Part shown: positions 35,974-48,181 of the stretch, piece by piece
Layout of the letters: each line of letters begins with the position of its first letter
How positions within the stretch are numbered: position 1 is the first letter of the stretch
DNA from: Salinicola halimionae
GTDB lineage: Bacteria > Pseudomonadota > Gammaproteobacteria > Pseudomonadales > Halomonadaceae
Assembly (NCBI RefSeq): GCF_003206065.1
Contig: NZ_PZJQ01000005.1
Coordinates: 393,265-457,264, forward strand
DNA: 64,000 nt
Direction of reading: 5' to 3'
The notes under the pieces: model-generated
What the model saw: only the letters and a program-made list of their open reading frames with translations
The model's database searches: none
What the model was told of the DNA's origin: nothing
Made by a program: the position numbers and the translations under genes

Positions 35974-38556
35974 TCAGTGTTGATCGCGCCAGGCGTAGAG
36001 AAGCTCCAGCGCCGCCCGCGGCGTCAGCGAATCGATGTCCAACGATTCCAGCGCCTCAAGAACCGGATGCGGCGTCGCGGCAAACAGATCCGCCTGCTGT
36101 GGCCCGCCGGCCGCGGGGCGGCTGTCGGATGCCGGTGGCAGTGTCGTGGGCTGCTCGAGGCTTGCCAGCTTATCGCGGGCGCGGGCGATGACGTTTTGTG
36201 GAACGCCGGCCAGCTGGGCGACCTGCAGGCCGTAGCTCTGGCTGGCCGGACCTTCCTCGACACGGTGCATGAAGACGATGCCGTCCTTATGCTCAGCGGC
36301 GGTCAGGTGGACGTTGGCGACCGTTTCCTGCTGCTCGGCCAGCGCGGTCATCTCGAAGTAGTGGGTCGCGAACAGCGTGAAGGCACGCTGCGCGGCCAGG
36401 TGCTCGGCACTTGCCCAGGCCAGCGAGAGGCCGTCGAAGGTGCTGGTGCCGCGGCCGATCTCGTCCATCAGTACCAGGCTTTCGGCCGTGGCGTTGTGCA
36501 GAATGCTCGCGGTCTCTGTCATCTCCACCATGAACGTGGAGCGGCCACCGGCCAGGTCGTCGCTGGAACCGATTCGGGTGAAGATGCGATCCACCGGACC
36601 AATTTCGACGCTGTCGGCGGGCACAAAACTTCCGGTGTGGGCGAGCAGGGCGATCAACGCCGCCTGGCGCATGTAGGTCGACTTGCCGCCCATGTTGGGA
36701 CCGGTGATGACCAGCATGCGGCGGTCATCGTCGAGAATCAGGTCGTTGGGCACGAACGGATGCTGGCTGACGTGTTCCACCACCGGATGACGGCCGCCGC
36801 GGATATTGAATCCGGGTGTTTCCAGCAGATGCGGGCGCACGAATTCCAGATGTTGGGCACGCTCGGCGAAGGCGCAAAGGACGTCCAGCGCTGCCAGCGC
36901 GCGGCCGGTGGCCTGGAGAGCGTCGAGTTCGGCGTTGAGCGTGTCGATCAGACTCTCGTACAGCAATTTTTCCCGTGCCAGCGCGCGAGACTTCGCCGAT
37001 AACGCCTTATCCTCGAATTCTTTGAGTTCGGGAATGATGAAACGCTCCGCGTTTTTCAACGTCTGGCGCCGAATGTAATCGGCCGGAACGTCGCGCGCCT
37101 GGGCACGCGGAATTTCGATGTAGTAGCCATGGACGCGGTTGTAGCCGACCTTGAGGCCGGGCAGGCCCGAGCGCTCCCGCTCGCGCAGCTCGAGCTGAAT
37201 CAGATAGTCGCCTGCGTGTTCGGCCAGGCCACGGTACTCGTCGAGCTCGGCATCGAAGCCTTCGCAAATGACACCGCCCTCGCGGAGCACGACTGGCGGA
37301 TTGTCCATCAGCGCCCGGGTCAGCGTCTCGGCCAGCTCGGGGTAGGGGCAAATGTGGCGGCCGAGATCGTTCAGCGCGCTCTCGCCTTCGACGCGCTGTA
37401 GATCCTGCTGCAGTGTCGGCAGTGCGTTGAGCGCGTCGCGCAGGCGGGCCAGATCCCGGGGACGGGCGCTGCGCAGTGCCACGCGTGCCAGGATACGTTC
37501 GACGTCGCCCACGGCGTTGAGCGGCTCGCGAAGCAGTAGATACTGATCGTCGTCGAGCAACAGCTGCACGGCGGCCTGACGCGAGCCGATCTGGGCGCGA
37601 TCGCGCAATGGCCGGTTGAGCCAGCGTTTGAGCAGTCGCGAACCCATCGGCGTCACGGTCGTGTCGAGTACGCTGGCCAGAGTGTTGTCGCCAGTGCCGC
37701 CGAGATTGATATCGATCTCGAGATTGCGCCGGCTGGCGGCATCGATCACTACCGCTTCGTCGCGGCTCTCCACCCCCAGCGCGGCGACGTGGGGCAGGCG
37801 GGAGCGCTGGGTGTCGCGGGCATAGTCGATCAGCACGCCGGCGGCGATCAGTGCGGTTTCGAGATGCGTACAGCCAAAACCGCGAAGATCGGCGACCTCG
37901 AACTGATCGCACAGCAGCCGACTGGCCGTCTCCAGGTCGAAATGCCAGTCGTTCTGACGCCGCAGCCCAGATCGCTCGGCGAGCGCCGACGGCAGATCCA
38001 GGCTCTCGGCCGCCAACAGCTCCGCCGGCTGCAAGCGGTGAACTTCGGCCAGCATGTCGGCTTCGGTGTCGACCTCCAGCACATTGAAGCGGCCACTGGA
38101 CAGTTCGAGCCAGGCGATACCCCAGCGTTCGCCGGCGCTGTGGAGCGATACGAGAAGGTTGTCGCGGCTGGCATCCAGCAAGGCTTCGTCCAGCAATGTG
38201 CCCGGCGTGACGATGCGCACGACGCGGCGTTCCACCGGGCCCTTGGATGTGGCGGGATCGCCGATCTGCTCGCAGATGGCCACCGACTGGCCGGACTTTA
38301 CCAGGCGGGCCAGATAGGACTCGGCGCTGTGATAGGGGATGCCTGCCATGGGGATCGGCTTGCCCGCCGACTGCCCTCGTGCGGTCAGCGTGATATCCAG
38401 CAGCTGCGAGGCGCGCTTGGCATCTTCGAAGAACAGCTCGTAGAAATCGCCCATCCGGTAGAAGAGCAACACGTCGGGATGCTCGCGCTTGATCTTGAGG
38501 TATTGCGCCATCATCGGCGTGTGCTGGGCACTCTTGCTGGAAGCCGCGTCCTGCAT
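35974..38556 (-). CDS. mutS: DNA mismatch repair protein MutS
   Basis: An 860-residue mismatch-recognition ATPase. The Phe-x-Glu mismatch wedge is in [11 protein letters not shown]. The Walker A is GPNMGGKST, and the ABC-type signature region STFMVEMTE and Walker [17 protein letters not shown] follow. The C-terminal tetramerisation tail ([16 protein letters not shown]) is present. The start at 38556 gives full length; GGAG is somewhat distant (about 14 bases), so an ATG 14 codons later is possible. The 254 bases between the mutS start and the next gene hold no other feature I can support. Confidence 0.97.
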   Translation of the reverse strand: MQDAASSKSAQHTPMMAQYLKIKREHPDVLLFYRMGDFYELFFEDAKRASQLLDITLTARGQSAGKPIPMAGIPYHSAESYLARLVKSGQSVAICEQIGDPATSKGPVERRVVRIVTPGTLLDEALLDASRDNLLVSLHSAGERWGIAWLELSSGRFNVLEVDTEADMLAEVHRLQPAELLAAESLDLPSALAERSGLRRQNDWHFDLETASRLLCDQFEVADLRGFGCTHLETALIAAGVLIDYARDTQRSRLPHVAALGVESRDEAVVIDAASRRNLEIDINLGGTGDNTLASVLDTTVTPMGSRLLKRWLNRPLRDRAQIGSRQAAVQLLLDDDQYLLLREPLNAVGDVERILARVALRSARPRDLARLRDALNALPTLQQDLQRVEGESALNDLGRHICPYPELAETLTRALMDNPPVVLREGGVICEGFDAELDEYRGLAEHAGDYLIQLELRERERSGLPGLKVGYNRVHGYYIEIPRAQARDVPADYIRRQTLKNAERFIIPELKEFEDKALSAKSRALAREKLLYESLIDTLNAELDALQATGRALAALDVLCAFAERAQHLEFVRPHLLETPGFNIRGGRHPVVEHVSQHPFVPNDLILDDDRRMLVITGPNMGGKSTYMRQAALIALLAHTGSFVPADSVEIGPVDRIFTRIGSSDDLAGGRSTFMVEMTETASILHNATAESLVLMDEIGRGTSTFDGLSLAWASAEHLAAQRAFTLFATHYFEMTALAEQQETVANVHLTAAEHKDGIVFMHRVEEGPASQSYGLQVAQLAGVPQNVIARARDKLASLEQPTTLPPASDSRPAAGGPQQADLFAATPHPVLEALESLDIDSLTPRAALELLYAWRDQH

Positions 38557-38810
38557 GATATCTCGGTAAGCTCCGTCGATTCTGGGGGTGCCGATGACAC
38601 ATCGGCGTGCCGGATGCTGCGATGAGCGGCAAGGTTACCACGCAGGGCCTGCGCCCAGCACGGCGTGACGCGAAGGATGTGCTTGTCTCGTTCACCCATG
38701 GCGATCATCATCGCCTTAGAAGGGATCATGCCTCAGGTCTAGTGATTTCAACCTGAGTACCCGTCCATAACTCGTTACAGTGTTGAAAACCGGCTTCCGA
38801 GGACTCCCAA

Positions 38811-38999
38811 ATGGCCCGGTTGGTGCTCAACCATCTTAGCGATTCCACCTATCGGTTACTGGCGATCGAGGCCAATAAGCGTAACGTCAATCTCAGCGAA
38901 CTGGCCGTGGTGCTGCTGGAAATTGCGGTCGCCGAGCTGGCCGCTCGTCATCCGGCCGTGCTGCCATCGCCGAACGGGGGCTCCCCCGATTCGAATTGA
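38811..38999 (+). CDS. Small ribbon-helix-helix-like protein (FitA-type), no partner toxin
   Basis: A 62-residue protein. Residues 1-45 (beginning MARLVLNHLSDSTYRLLAIEA) have the beta-strand/helix/helix pattern of FitA-like Arc/MetJ antitoxins: a VLNHLSDSTYRLL strand-turn followed by a helix and LSELAVVLLEIAV. GAGGA lies about seven bases upstream, supporting translation. No PIN-domain toxin or other small gene is next to it; mutS is divergent and pncC follows after 241 bases. It may be a DNA-binding regulator or a leftover antitoxin. Homology is by eye only. Confidence 0.6.
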   Translation: MARLVLNHLSDSTYRLLAIEANKRNVNLSELAVVLLEIAVAELAARHPAVLPSPNGGSPDSN

Positions 39000-39240
39000 G
39001 GCGGTCAACATTGTCTCGTTCCAACCCTCATCTCACTATCGTCATCTTTACCGCCGTCGTCGGCTCGTAACGGCGCGTGCGCCCTCGGTGGGCGTCGATT
39101 AAAGCGCGGCGTTGCATCAGTGCCGATTCCTCGCATACTGGATGACACTCGATTTTCCATCAGTATCGAGCTCGCGGTTCGCCTCCCCCCGGATCGTTGT
39201 GGGATGCGCTGTGTCATTCGCCCATCAAGGAGAGCCACGT

Positions 39241-39765
39241 ATGACAGATTCCATGCCCCCCGACGTTGAGCGCAGCATCGAAACACTGTCTCGGCGCTTG
39301 GGCCAGGCCTGTCTGGCTCGGGGCATTCGAGTGACGACGGCGGAATCCTGCACCGGCGGGGGGGTCGCCAATGCGATCACCGCGATTGCCGGTAGCTCCG
39401 CCTATTTCGAAACCGGTTACGTGACCTACGCCAACGTCGCCAAGCAGCGGTTGTTGGGGGTATCAGGTGCTACGCTGGACGCTCACGGCGCCGTCAGTGA
39501 GGCGACCGTGCGCGAAATGGTCGTCGGCGCCTGTCGCGATAGCGGGGCGGAGCTGGGCATTTCAGTAAGTGGCGTTGCCGGCCCAGGTGGCGGAAGTCCC
39601 GATAAGCCGGTGGGGACGGTGTGGTTTGCCTGGGGTGATGAACATCGCCAGCGTGTGAGATGCCACCATCTGCCTGGAGACCGCCAAAGCGTGCGCGATC
39701 TGGCCGTTTCAATAGCACTTGCCGGGTTGATCGAATCGTTGCAAGAAAACGACGTTGATGCCTAG
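39241..39765 (+). CDS. pncC: Nicotinamide-nucleotide amidohydrolase PncC (CinA C-terminal domain)
   Basis: A 174-residue enzyme that deamidates NMN to NaMN, recycling the NMN released by DNA ligase LigA. The family signatures are TTAESCTGGGVAN, FETGYVTYANVAKQRLLGV, HGAVSEATVREMV and SVSGVAGPGGGSPDKPVGTVWFA. It is the standalone C-terminal form without the N-terminal pyrophosphatase domain. The ATG at 39241 has GGAG eight bases upstream; the longer open frame is not used. Its place before recA is conserved in gammaproteobacteria. Confidence 0.96.
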   Translation: MTDSMPPDVERSIETLSRRLGQACLARGIRVTTAESCTGGGVANAITAIAGSSAYFETGYVTYANVAKQRLLGVSGATLDAHGAVSEATVREMVVGACRDSGAELGISVSGVAGPGGGSPDKPVGTVWFAWGDEHRQRVRCHHLPGDRQSVRDLAVSIALAGLIESLQENDVDA

Positions 39766-39863
39766 TCCGCGTTAGATGGGGGCCCCGCTCATGGCTTTCC
39801 CCGGGGACATGCTTGAAAATCTTTGATCGGGGATAGGCGCGCAAGCTTTTTTTCGCCATACTA

Positions 39864-39879
39864 CTGTCTAACCATACAG
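39864..39879. promoter_or_regulatory. LexA box (SOS operator) upstream of recA
   Basis: CTGT, eight bases, ACAG: an exact match to the gammaproteobacterial LexA half-sites. It lies 95 bases before the recA ATG. Confidence 0.9.
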
Positions 39880-39973
39880 TGCATGACAGATGGTGCATGA
39901 CAAATCAGTACGCGAGCCGAACGCCGTGAATGGCGTTACCCCGACTCACTCTGCGCATTCATAGGAGACGTTC

Positions 39974-41041
39974 ATGGCACAGGACGAAAACCGCAGCAAG
40001 GCACTCAATGCGGCTCTGTCACAGATCGATCGCCAATTCGGCAAAGGCACCGTGATGCGTCTGGGTGATACCCCGCGTACCGCGATTCCGGTGGTGTCGA
40101 CGGGTTCTCTGGGGCTGGATATCGCGCTGGGTGTTGGCGGGCTGCCTTACGGCCGTGTCGTCGAGATCTTCGGGCCTGAATCCTCGGGCAAGACCACGCT
40201 GACGCTGTCGGTCATCGCTCAGGCTCAGAAGGATGGCAAAACCTGTGCCTTCGTCGATGCCGAGCACGCACTCGATCCGAGCTACGCCGAGAAGTTGGGC
40301 GTCGATCTCGATGAGCTGTTGGTCTCACAGCCCGACACTGGCGAGCAGGCGCTCGAGATCTGCGACATGCTGGTGCGCTCTGGTGGCGTTGACGTCATCA
40401 TCATCGACTCCGTCGCGGCGCTGACGCCGCGTGCCGAGATCGAAGGCGAGATGGGCGACTCCCACGTCGGCCTGCAAGCGCGTCTGATGTCTCAGGCACT
40501 GCGCAAGATTACCGGCAACATCAAGAACGCCAACTGCATGGTGGTGTTCATCAACCAGATTCGCATGAAGATCGGCGTGATGTTCGGCAGCCCCGAAACC
40601 ACCACTGGCGGTAACGCGCTGAAGTTCTATTCCAGCGTGCGCCTCGACATTCGGCGTATCGGCGCGGTCAAGCAGGGTGACGAGGTGACCGGCAACGAAA
40701 CTCGGGTCAAGGTGGTCAAGAACAAGGTGGCACCGCCGTTCCGTCAATCCGAGTTTCAGATCCTTTATGGAAAAGGTATCTACCACGCCGGTGAGGTGAT
40801 CGACCTTGGTGTGCAGTGCAATTTGGTCGACAAGGCCGGCGCCTGGTACAGCTACAAGGGCAGCAAGATCGGTCAGGGCAAGGCTAATGCCGCTCAATAT
40901 CTCGAAGAGCATCCCGAGATCATGACCGAAATCGAAACGCAGATTCGGGCCCAACTGCTCGCCGTGCCGGAGACCAAGGAAAAGAAAGCACCCGAAGCTG
41001 CCGTCGCCGAGAGCGATGACGCCAGCGACACGCTGCTGTAA
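39974..41041 (+). CDS. recA: Recombinase RecA
   Basis: A 355-residue DNA-dependent ATPase for homologous recombination and co-protease for LexA cleavage. Walker A is GPESSGKT (67-74), Walker B is [12 protein letters not shown], and the L2 loop region contains [28 protein letters not shown]. The C-terminus is acidic ([10 protein letters not shown]). A LexA box lies upstream and recX follows after 21 bases, giving the usual SOS-regulated recA-recX pair. Confidence 0.98.
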   Translation: MAQDENRSKALNAALSQIDRQFGKGTVMRLGDTPRTAIPVVSTGSLGLDIALGVGGLPYGRVVEIFGPESSGKTTLTLSVIAQAQKDGKTCAFVDAEHALDPSYAEKLGVDLDELLVSQPDTGEQALEICDMLVRSGGVDVIIIDSVAALTPRAEIEGEMGDSHVGLQARLMSQALRKITGNIKNANCMVVFINQIRMKIGVMFGSPETTTGGNALKFYSSVRLDIRRIGAVKQGDEVTGNETRVKVVKNKVAPPFRQSEFQILYGKGIYHAGEVIDLGVQCNLVDKAGAWYSYKGSKIGQGKANAAQYLEEHPEIMTEIETQIRAQLLAVPETKEKKAPEAAVAESDDASDTLL

Positions 41042-41062
41042 ACCAGCAGACGGTTGTCTTCG

Positions 41063-41560
41063 ATGTTGGATCGTGACAATGGCACTCCCCGCCGGGGGAC
41101 TTCCACACAGGACGCTTCTCCCCGGAACGTTCCTGCCCGAGACATAGCCATTCAATTTCTGGCTCGTCGCGAGTATTCTCGCGTCGAGCTGGAAAGCCGG
41201 ATGCGTTCAAAAGGGGTGGAAAACGAAGAGATTCGCACCACTCTGGATGACCTGGCTCGCGCCGATCTTCAATCCGATGCGCGCTTCGCCGAGGTGTTCG
41301 TGCGCTCGCGTGTTGCGCGGGGGCAGGGGCCGGTCAAGATTCGAGTCGATCTGGGGCAGCGCGGGATCTCCGAGCCTCTGATGGTGCTTGCCTTCGAAAC
41401 GGAATCCCCGGATTGGCAGGCGTTGGCCTGTCAGGCGCTGGCCAAGCGATTCGACGACCCTGGTGCCACGCCTCGCGAACGGGCCAAGCGCGAGCGCTTT
41501 CTTGCAGGTCGCGGGTTCGAGTTCGACCACGTTCGCCATGCCATGGCTTATGCCTGGTAG
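41063..41560 (+). CDS. recX: RecA regulator RecX
   Basis: A 165-residue helical protein that limits RecA filament extension. The three-helix repeats are visible: AIQFLARREYSRVELESRMRSKG, then the LDDLARADLQSDARFAEVFVRSRVARGQGPVKIRVDL block, and a C-terminal repeat ending RERFLAGRGFEFDHVRHAM. The ATG at 41063 is used; a TTG three codons earlier is possible. It is co-transcribed with recA. The 280 bases from here to alaS contain no gene I can support. Confidence 0.93.
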   Translation: MLDRDNGTPRRGTSTQDASPRNVPARDIAIQFLARREYSRVELESRMRSKGVENEEIRTTLDDLARADLQSDARFAEVFVRSRVARGQGPVKIRVDLGQRGISEPLMVLAFETESPDWQALACQALAKRFDDPGATPRERAKRERFLAGRGFEFDHVRHAMAYAW

Positions 41561-41840
41561 GATGAGGCGTGATATCGAGACTCAGACGCTCAACGCGCTC
41601 GACCTTTCTTTCCTTGTCTGTCCTTTCCTTCCTCGCTTATATCTAGCTTTGCATGATCGCCAGGATCGCCGAATTTTAGCGACAGCGGTGTCGCACTCGA
41701 CAGACTATCGGCCGACCACGTTATACTAATGCGCTTTGCGATGGCCGGAGAGGTGCTCATGGCGCCTTTCCGATGCCGAATTTTGCGTCGCCACGTGGTC
41801 TGCTAGCCGCCGTGGGCGCGCCTATCGCCACGGATTGTTT

Positions 41841-44444
<2,604 letters not shown>

Positions 44445-44477
44445 GACTAAGAGACGCTCGGCTAAATGCATTCACGT

Positions 44478-44493
44478 CCGGCGTTCGCGCCGG
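44478..44493. other. UUCG-loop hairpin between alaS and lysC
   Basis: CCGGCG and CGCCGG pair around a TTCG tetraloop. No T run follows, so it is more likely an intercistronic mRNA-stabilising or processing structure than a terminator. Confidence 0.55.
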
Positions 44494-44524
44494 TCGCCAA
44501 CGCTAGGGAGCGATAAGCAGACTC

Positions 44525-45769
44525 ATGGCGCTATACGTACAGAAGTTCGGAGGCACATCGGTCGGCTCGGTCGAGCGGATCAAAGCGGTGGCCGAAAAGG
44601 TCAAACGCGATCGGGATGCAGGCCATCAAGTCGTGGTCGTGTTATCGGCGATGAGCGGGGAAACCAACCGTCTCATCGGCCTGGCCAGTCAGATCAACGA
44701 AGATCCGACGCCACGCGAGATGGACATGCTGGTCTCGACCGGCGAGCAGGTCACCATTTCTCTGCTCGCCATGGCTCTGCACCAGTTGGGCGTGCCGGCG
44801 ACGTCGTATACCGGCGCCCAGGTGGGCATTCGTACCGATAGCGCGCACACCAAAGCGAGGATCCAGCGGATCGAGACCGATGAGATCCAGGAAGATCTGG
44901 ACGATGGTCAGGTCGTGGTGGTCGCGGGCTTTCAGGGTGTCGACGAAGAAGGCAACATCACCACCCTGGGGCGTGGCGGTTCGGATACGACCGGTGTTGC
45001 CTTGGCCGCGGCCCTGAATGCCGACGAATGCCAGATCTATACCGACGTCGACGGTGTCTACACCACCGATCCACGGGTCTGTTCCAAGGCACGGCGTCTG
45101 GAGAAAATCACCGTCGAAGAAATGCTGGAACTGGCGAGTCTCGGCTCCAAGGTACTGCAGATTCGTGCCGTGGAATTCGCTGGCAAATACAACGTACCGC
45201 TACGCGTGCTCTCGAGTTTCGAGGAAGGGCCGGGCACGCTGATCGTCGCAGACGAGGAATTCGAATCGATGGAAGAACCGCTGATCTCCGGTATCGCCTT
45301 CACGGCGAATGAAGCCAAGCTGACGCTGCTCAACACGCCTGACGTACCTGGCGTCGCCTCGCGAATTCTGGGGCCGATCGCCGATGCCAACATCGAAGTC
45401 GACATGATCGTGCAGAATGTGGCGCCTGCCGGTGACTACACCGATTTCACCTTCACGGTGGCCAAGGGCGACTACAAGCAGACCATGCGCATTCTGCAGA
45501 ACGACGTCATCCCGGCGCTGGGCGGAGGCGATCTACGCGGTGACGAGAACATTGCCAAGGTCTCGCTGGTCGGTGTCGGTATGCGCTCCCACGCGGGTGT
45601 GGCTTCCAGGATGTTCCGCGTGCTAGCCGAAGAAAACATCAACATTCGCATGGTGTCCACCTCCGAGATCAAGATCTCCGTGGTGATCGACGAGAAGGCG
45701 ATGGAGCTGGCCGTACGCGCACTGCATACCGCTTTTGGTCTCGATAAAGACAGTATTCAAAGCGAATAA
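44525..45769 (+). CDS. lysC: Aspartate kinase
   Basis: A 414-residue monofunctional aspartokinase, the entry step to Lys, Met, Thr and, in halophiles, ectoine synthesis. The N-terminal kinase signature is VQKFGGTSVGS. The ATP/aspartate region includes TTLGRGGSDTTGVALAAAL and the YTDVDGVYTTDPR loop. Two C-terminal ACT domains (from about residue 265) are the regulatory part. It follows alaS by 80 bases and precedes csrA, as in Pseudomonas. Which end products inhibit it cannot be read here. Confidence 0.96.
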   Translation: MALYVQKFGGTSVGSVERIKAVAEKVKRDRDAGHQVVVVLSAMSGETNRLIGLASQINEDPTPREMDMLVSTGEQVTISLLAMALHQLGVPATSYTGAQVGIRTDSAHTKARIQRIETDEIQEDLDDGQVVVVAGFQGVDEEGNITTLGRGGSDTTGVALAAALNADECQIYTDVDGVYTTDPRVCSKARRLEKITVEEMLELASLGSKVLQIRAVEFAGKYNVPLRVLSSFEEGPGTLIVADEEFESMEEPLISGIAFTANEAKLTLLNTPDVPGVASRILGPIADANIEVDMIVQNVAPAGDYTDFTFTVAKGDYKQTMRILQNDVIPALGGGDLRGDENIAKVSLVGVGMRSHAGVASRMFRVLAEENINIRMVSTSEIKISVVIDEKAMELAVRALHTAFGLDKDSIQSE

Positions 45770-45814
45770 TCGAATAACACCTTCAACAATGTCTCAAGCG
45801 TTCTACGCTTAGGG

Positions 45815-45990
45815 GGAGTTGGAGAGCGGTGGCGGAAAACACACGCTCTTTCAACGACGCCGCGGGTTTTCATGGAAGGCGTCATTGGCCTAATGGTCTG
45901 TATGACGCATAATCGCTGCTCGGGTAGGAGGTCTGCTCTGCAGGCGGCCCGAGAGCGTGACCCGAGAATGGAAGAAGGCTCTGAGAAGGA
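45815..45990 (+). promoter_or_regulatory. csrA leader with seven GGA motifs
   Basis: GGA triplets lie at 45815, 45821, 45834, 45874, 45927, 45970 and 45988. The last is inside the csrA ribosome site (AAGGAG). The motif at 45927 lies in the loop of a hairpin closed by CTCGGG (45919-45924) and CCCGAG (45948-45953). This arrangement fits autoregulation by CsrA, known in E. coli. Confidence 0.5.
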
Positions 45991-45999
45991 GATCAGATA

Positions 46000-46197
46000 A
46001 TGCTCATCCTGACCCGACGAGTGGGAGAGACCCTCATGATCGGTGACGACATTACCGTCACGGTTTTGGGAGTGAAAGGGAATCAGGTGCGTATTGGCGT
46101 GAATGCGCCCAAGGATGTGGCTGTCCATCGTGAAGAGATCTATCAGCGTATTCAGCGCGAGAAATCCGAAGATGAAGACGGCGGTCCCGGCGCATGA
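46000..46197 (+). CDS. csrA: Carbon storage regulator CsrA
   Basis: A 65-residue RNA-binding dimer that represses or stabilises mRNAs by binding GGA in hairpin loops. [17 protein letters not shown] and [12 protein letters not shown] are the conserved RNA-binding strand and helix, with Arg44-type basic residue in HREEI. A strong AAGGAG site is nine bases upstream. The position after alaS-lysC and before tRNA-Ser/tRNA-Arg is conserved with Pseudomonas and, without lysC, with E. coli. Confidence 0.97.
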   Translation: MLILTRRVGETLMIGDDITVTVLGVKGNQVRIGVNAPKDVAVHREEIYQRIQREKSEDEDGGPGA

Positions 46198-46366
46198 GTG
46201 CTGGATAGGCGCTTTGATACCGTCTGAGCTGGTGAAGTCGTCCCCTTTATCGGCTCGGGCTATTCTGAAGACCTTCTTCGCTCGCGTGTCTTCGCCCGCT
46301 GACCTCTGCCTCTCGGTAACTTATTCATCCTCTAAGGTTTTTCACGAAAAAAGTTTAGTCTTCGGC

Positions 46367-46395
46367 TGGACAATACTCAGCGGAATCGGTAATCT
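46367..46395 (+). promoter_or_regulatory. Promoter of the tRNA cluster
   Basis: TGGACA (46367-46372) and TAATCT (46390-46395) are spaced by exactly 17 bases and followed by a GC-rich discriminator (ACGCGCCG), typical of stringently controlled stable-RNA promoters. The tRNA-Ser 5' end is 17 bases further on. Confidence 0.7.
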
Positions 46396-46412
46396 ACGCG
46401 CCGTGCTGATCG

Positions 46413-46507
<95 letters not shown>

Positions 46508-46560
46508 TTCGAGAAATCGGAAATTACGATCGACACCGCGTGAAAGAGTTTGTGGATCAA

Positions 46561-46637
46561 GCGCCCGTAGCTCAGCTGGATAGAGTACCTGACTACGAAT
46601 CAGGGGGTCGGAGGTTCGAATCCTCCCGGGCGCACCA
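46561..46637 (+). tRNA. tRNA-Arg (anticodon ACG), copy 1
   Basis: A 77-base cloverleaf with acceptor GCGCCCG/CGGGCGC, encoded CCA, anticodon loop CTACGAA and T-loop TTCGAAT. The A34 would be edited to inosine by TadA to read CGU/CGC/CGA. Confidence 0.97.
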
Positions 46638-46701
46638 CCGCTACTGACGAATCAGTCTGGTAGGGTAGTTCCACACTAGCAGCGTCTTTTCACAAGAATT
46701 A

Positions 46702-46778
46702 GCGCCCGTAGCTCAGCTGGATAGAGTACCTGACTACGAATCAGGGGGTCGGAGGTTCGAATCCTCCCGGGCGCACCA
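46702..46778 (+). tRNA. tRNA-Arg (anticodon ACG), copy 2
   Basis: Identical over all 77 bases to the copy at 46561-46637 and separated from it by 64 bases. Tandem tRNA-Arg(ACG) genes after csrA and serV are also found in E. coli. Confidence 0.97.
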
Positions 46779-46785
46779 TAAAGTC

Positions 46786-46817
46786 AAAAACCCCTGCACT
46801 TACTAGTGCGGGGGTTT
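46786..46817. terminator. Intrinsic terminator after the tRNA cluster
   Basis: A stem with one T-G pair (ACCCCTGCACT with AGTGCGGGGGT) around TACT, flanked by A and T tracts. It starts eight bases after the last tRNA and could also serve the convergent dusC gene. Confidence 0.92.
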
Positions 46818-46992
46818 TTGTTTGTCTGGCATTTGCCCGGGATTCTTCGCTCGATGCGTGCAACATGCGAAGCCGCTTTGCGTTGCGAGCCTAAATGCCA
46901 GTTTGAGCTATGCTGGTTTGAGTGATGCTGGTTTGATTAGTGCCAGAGTTTGTCCCACACCAGAGTTTGACCGCTGCCGATGAAGAGGCCTG

Positions 46993-48078
46993 CTAGATCG
47001 CTCTCGAGACGGGGCGAGCCGATGACGAGCCCGGCTCGGAAGCACTCAATCCCATCAAAAAGGGGAGCAGTGCGGTTTCCCGGCGTAGTGCCATGAAGCG
47101 CGATGCTGCCTCGGGGTCGCGCCCTCGCATGATGTTCAGCCACTGCTTCAGCAGTGACACGATCACCTTATCCGGCATTCCCGCCAGGCGCTTGGCCTCG
47201 GCGTATCGGCATAACATGTCGCTGCGTGCCGACCACGGTGTGGCCAATAGACGTTCGCCGCCCGAAAACTGCCAATGACGAATGCGCCTTGCGAGCCATG
47301 GGTCTGCCAGCATCCCCCGCCCCAGCATGACATCACGGCAGCCCGAGAGCGTGCGCGCCTTCCAGTAATCCTCCAGCGACCAGATATCGCCGTTAGCCAC
47401 TACCGGCACGCTGACCGCGGCACGGATACGGGCGATCCACTCCCAGTGGGCCGGGGGGCGATAGCTCTCGCGGCGCGTTCGGGCGTGAACGACCAGCTCG
47501 TCAGCGCCACCGGCTTCGGCGGCCTGCGCGCAGGCCAGCGCCAGCTGCTTGTCGTCGAAGCCGAGCCGCAGCTTGGCGTTGACCGTGACGCCGGCTCGAT
47601 GACCCACGTCTGCGACAGCCGCGACGACGGCATGTACGCGTATCGGCGTGCGCAGCAGTGACGCACCGCCATCGTGGCGATTGACGGTCTTGGCTGGACA
47701 GCCGAAGTTGAGATCGAGGCGTGTTGCCCCCTGGGCGATGGCCTGCTCGGCATTGGCGGCCAACGCCTCGGGGTCAGAGCCTAGCAGTTGTAACGTGACT
47801 GGCGTGGAGGAGGGAGTGACCGGTCCGAAGGCTGCTGCGGTCGCCAACTCCGGGCAGTGACGCAGAAATACTCGCGGCGGCAATTTTGCATCGACGACAC
47901 GCACGAATTCGGTGACGCACCAGTCAAGTGCGCCGTCCTCGCTCAGCAGCGCACGGGTATCCGCATCGATGACGCCCTCCATCGGCGCCAGGCCGAGCCG
48001 GCCCGCTACAGCCGAGGGCGACTGAGAGAATGACGTGTTGGAAAAAGGGCTGCCTGAATAGGAGAGAGACTGTGCCAT
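46993..48078 (-). CDS. dusC: tRNA-dihydrouridine synthase DusC
   Basis: A 361-residue FMN enzyme that reduces uridine to dihydrouridine in tRNA D-loops (position 16 for DusC). The FMN barrel begins GLAPMEGVID. The DusC-type signature LNFGCPAKTVNRHDGGASLL holds the catalytic cysteine; VVHARTRRESYRPPAHWEWI and VVANGDI follow. The N-terminus carries about 25 extra Ser-rich residues and the C-terminus a Ser/Pro-rich tail, so the true start may be slightly downstream. It lies next to tRNA genes but is transcribed toward them. Confidence 0.94.
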   Translation of the reverse strand: MAQSLSYSGSPFSNTSFSQSPSAVAGRLGLAPMEGVIDADTRALLSEDGALDWCVTEFVRVVDAKLPPRVFLRHCPELATAAAFGPVTPSSTPVTLQLLGSDPEALAANAEQAIAQGATRLDLNFGCPAKTVNRHDGGASLLRTPIRVHAVVAAVADVGHRAGVTVNAKLRLGFDDKQLALACAQAAEAGGADELVVHARTRRESYRPPAHWEWIARIRAAVSVPVVANGDIWSLEDYWKARTLSGCRDVMLGRGMLADPWLARRIRHWQFSGGERLLATPWSARSDMLCRYAEAKRLAGMPDKVIVSLLKQWLNIMRGRDPEAASRFMALRRETALLPFLMGLSASEPGSSSARPVSRAI

Positions 48079-48181
48079 GCGACCTCCGGCTGATCGGCCG
48101 CCACGCTAGCACACCTCTCGCCGAGGGCGCATGAAAAGATGAGCGGCGCCCAGGCGGGCCGACCGCTCGTCCCGCCGTTCA

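Noticed and set aside
39112..39240. A 43-residue N-terminal extension of PncC
   Set aside because: The sequence is not family-like, and the ATG at 39241 has a proper ribosome site.
46561..46778. The two identical tRNA-Arg genes as a phage or island attachment duplication
   Set aside because: Tandem tRNA-Arg(ACG) genes after csrA are ancestral in gammaproteobacteria. No integrase or foreign DNA is adjacent.
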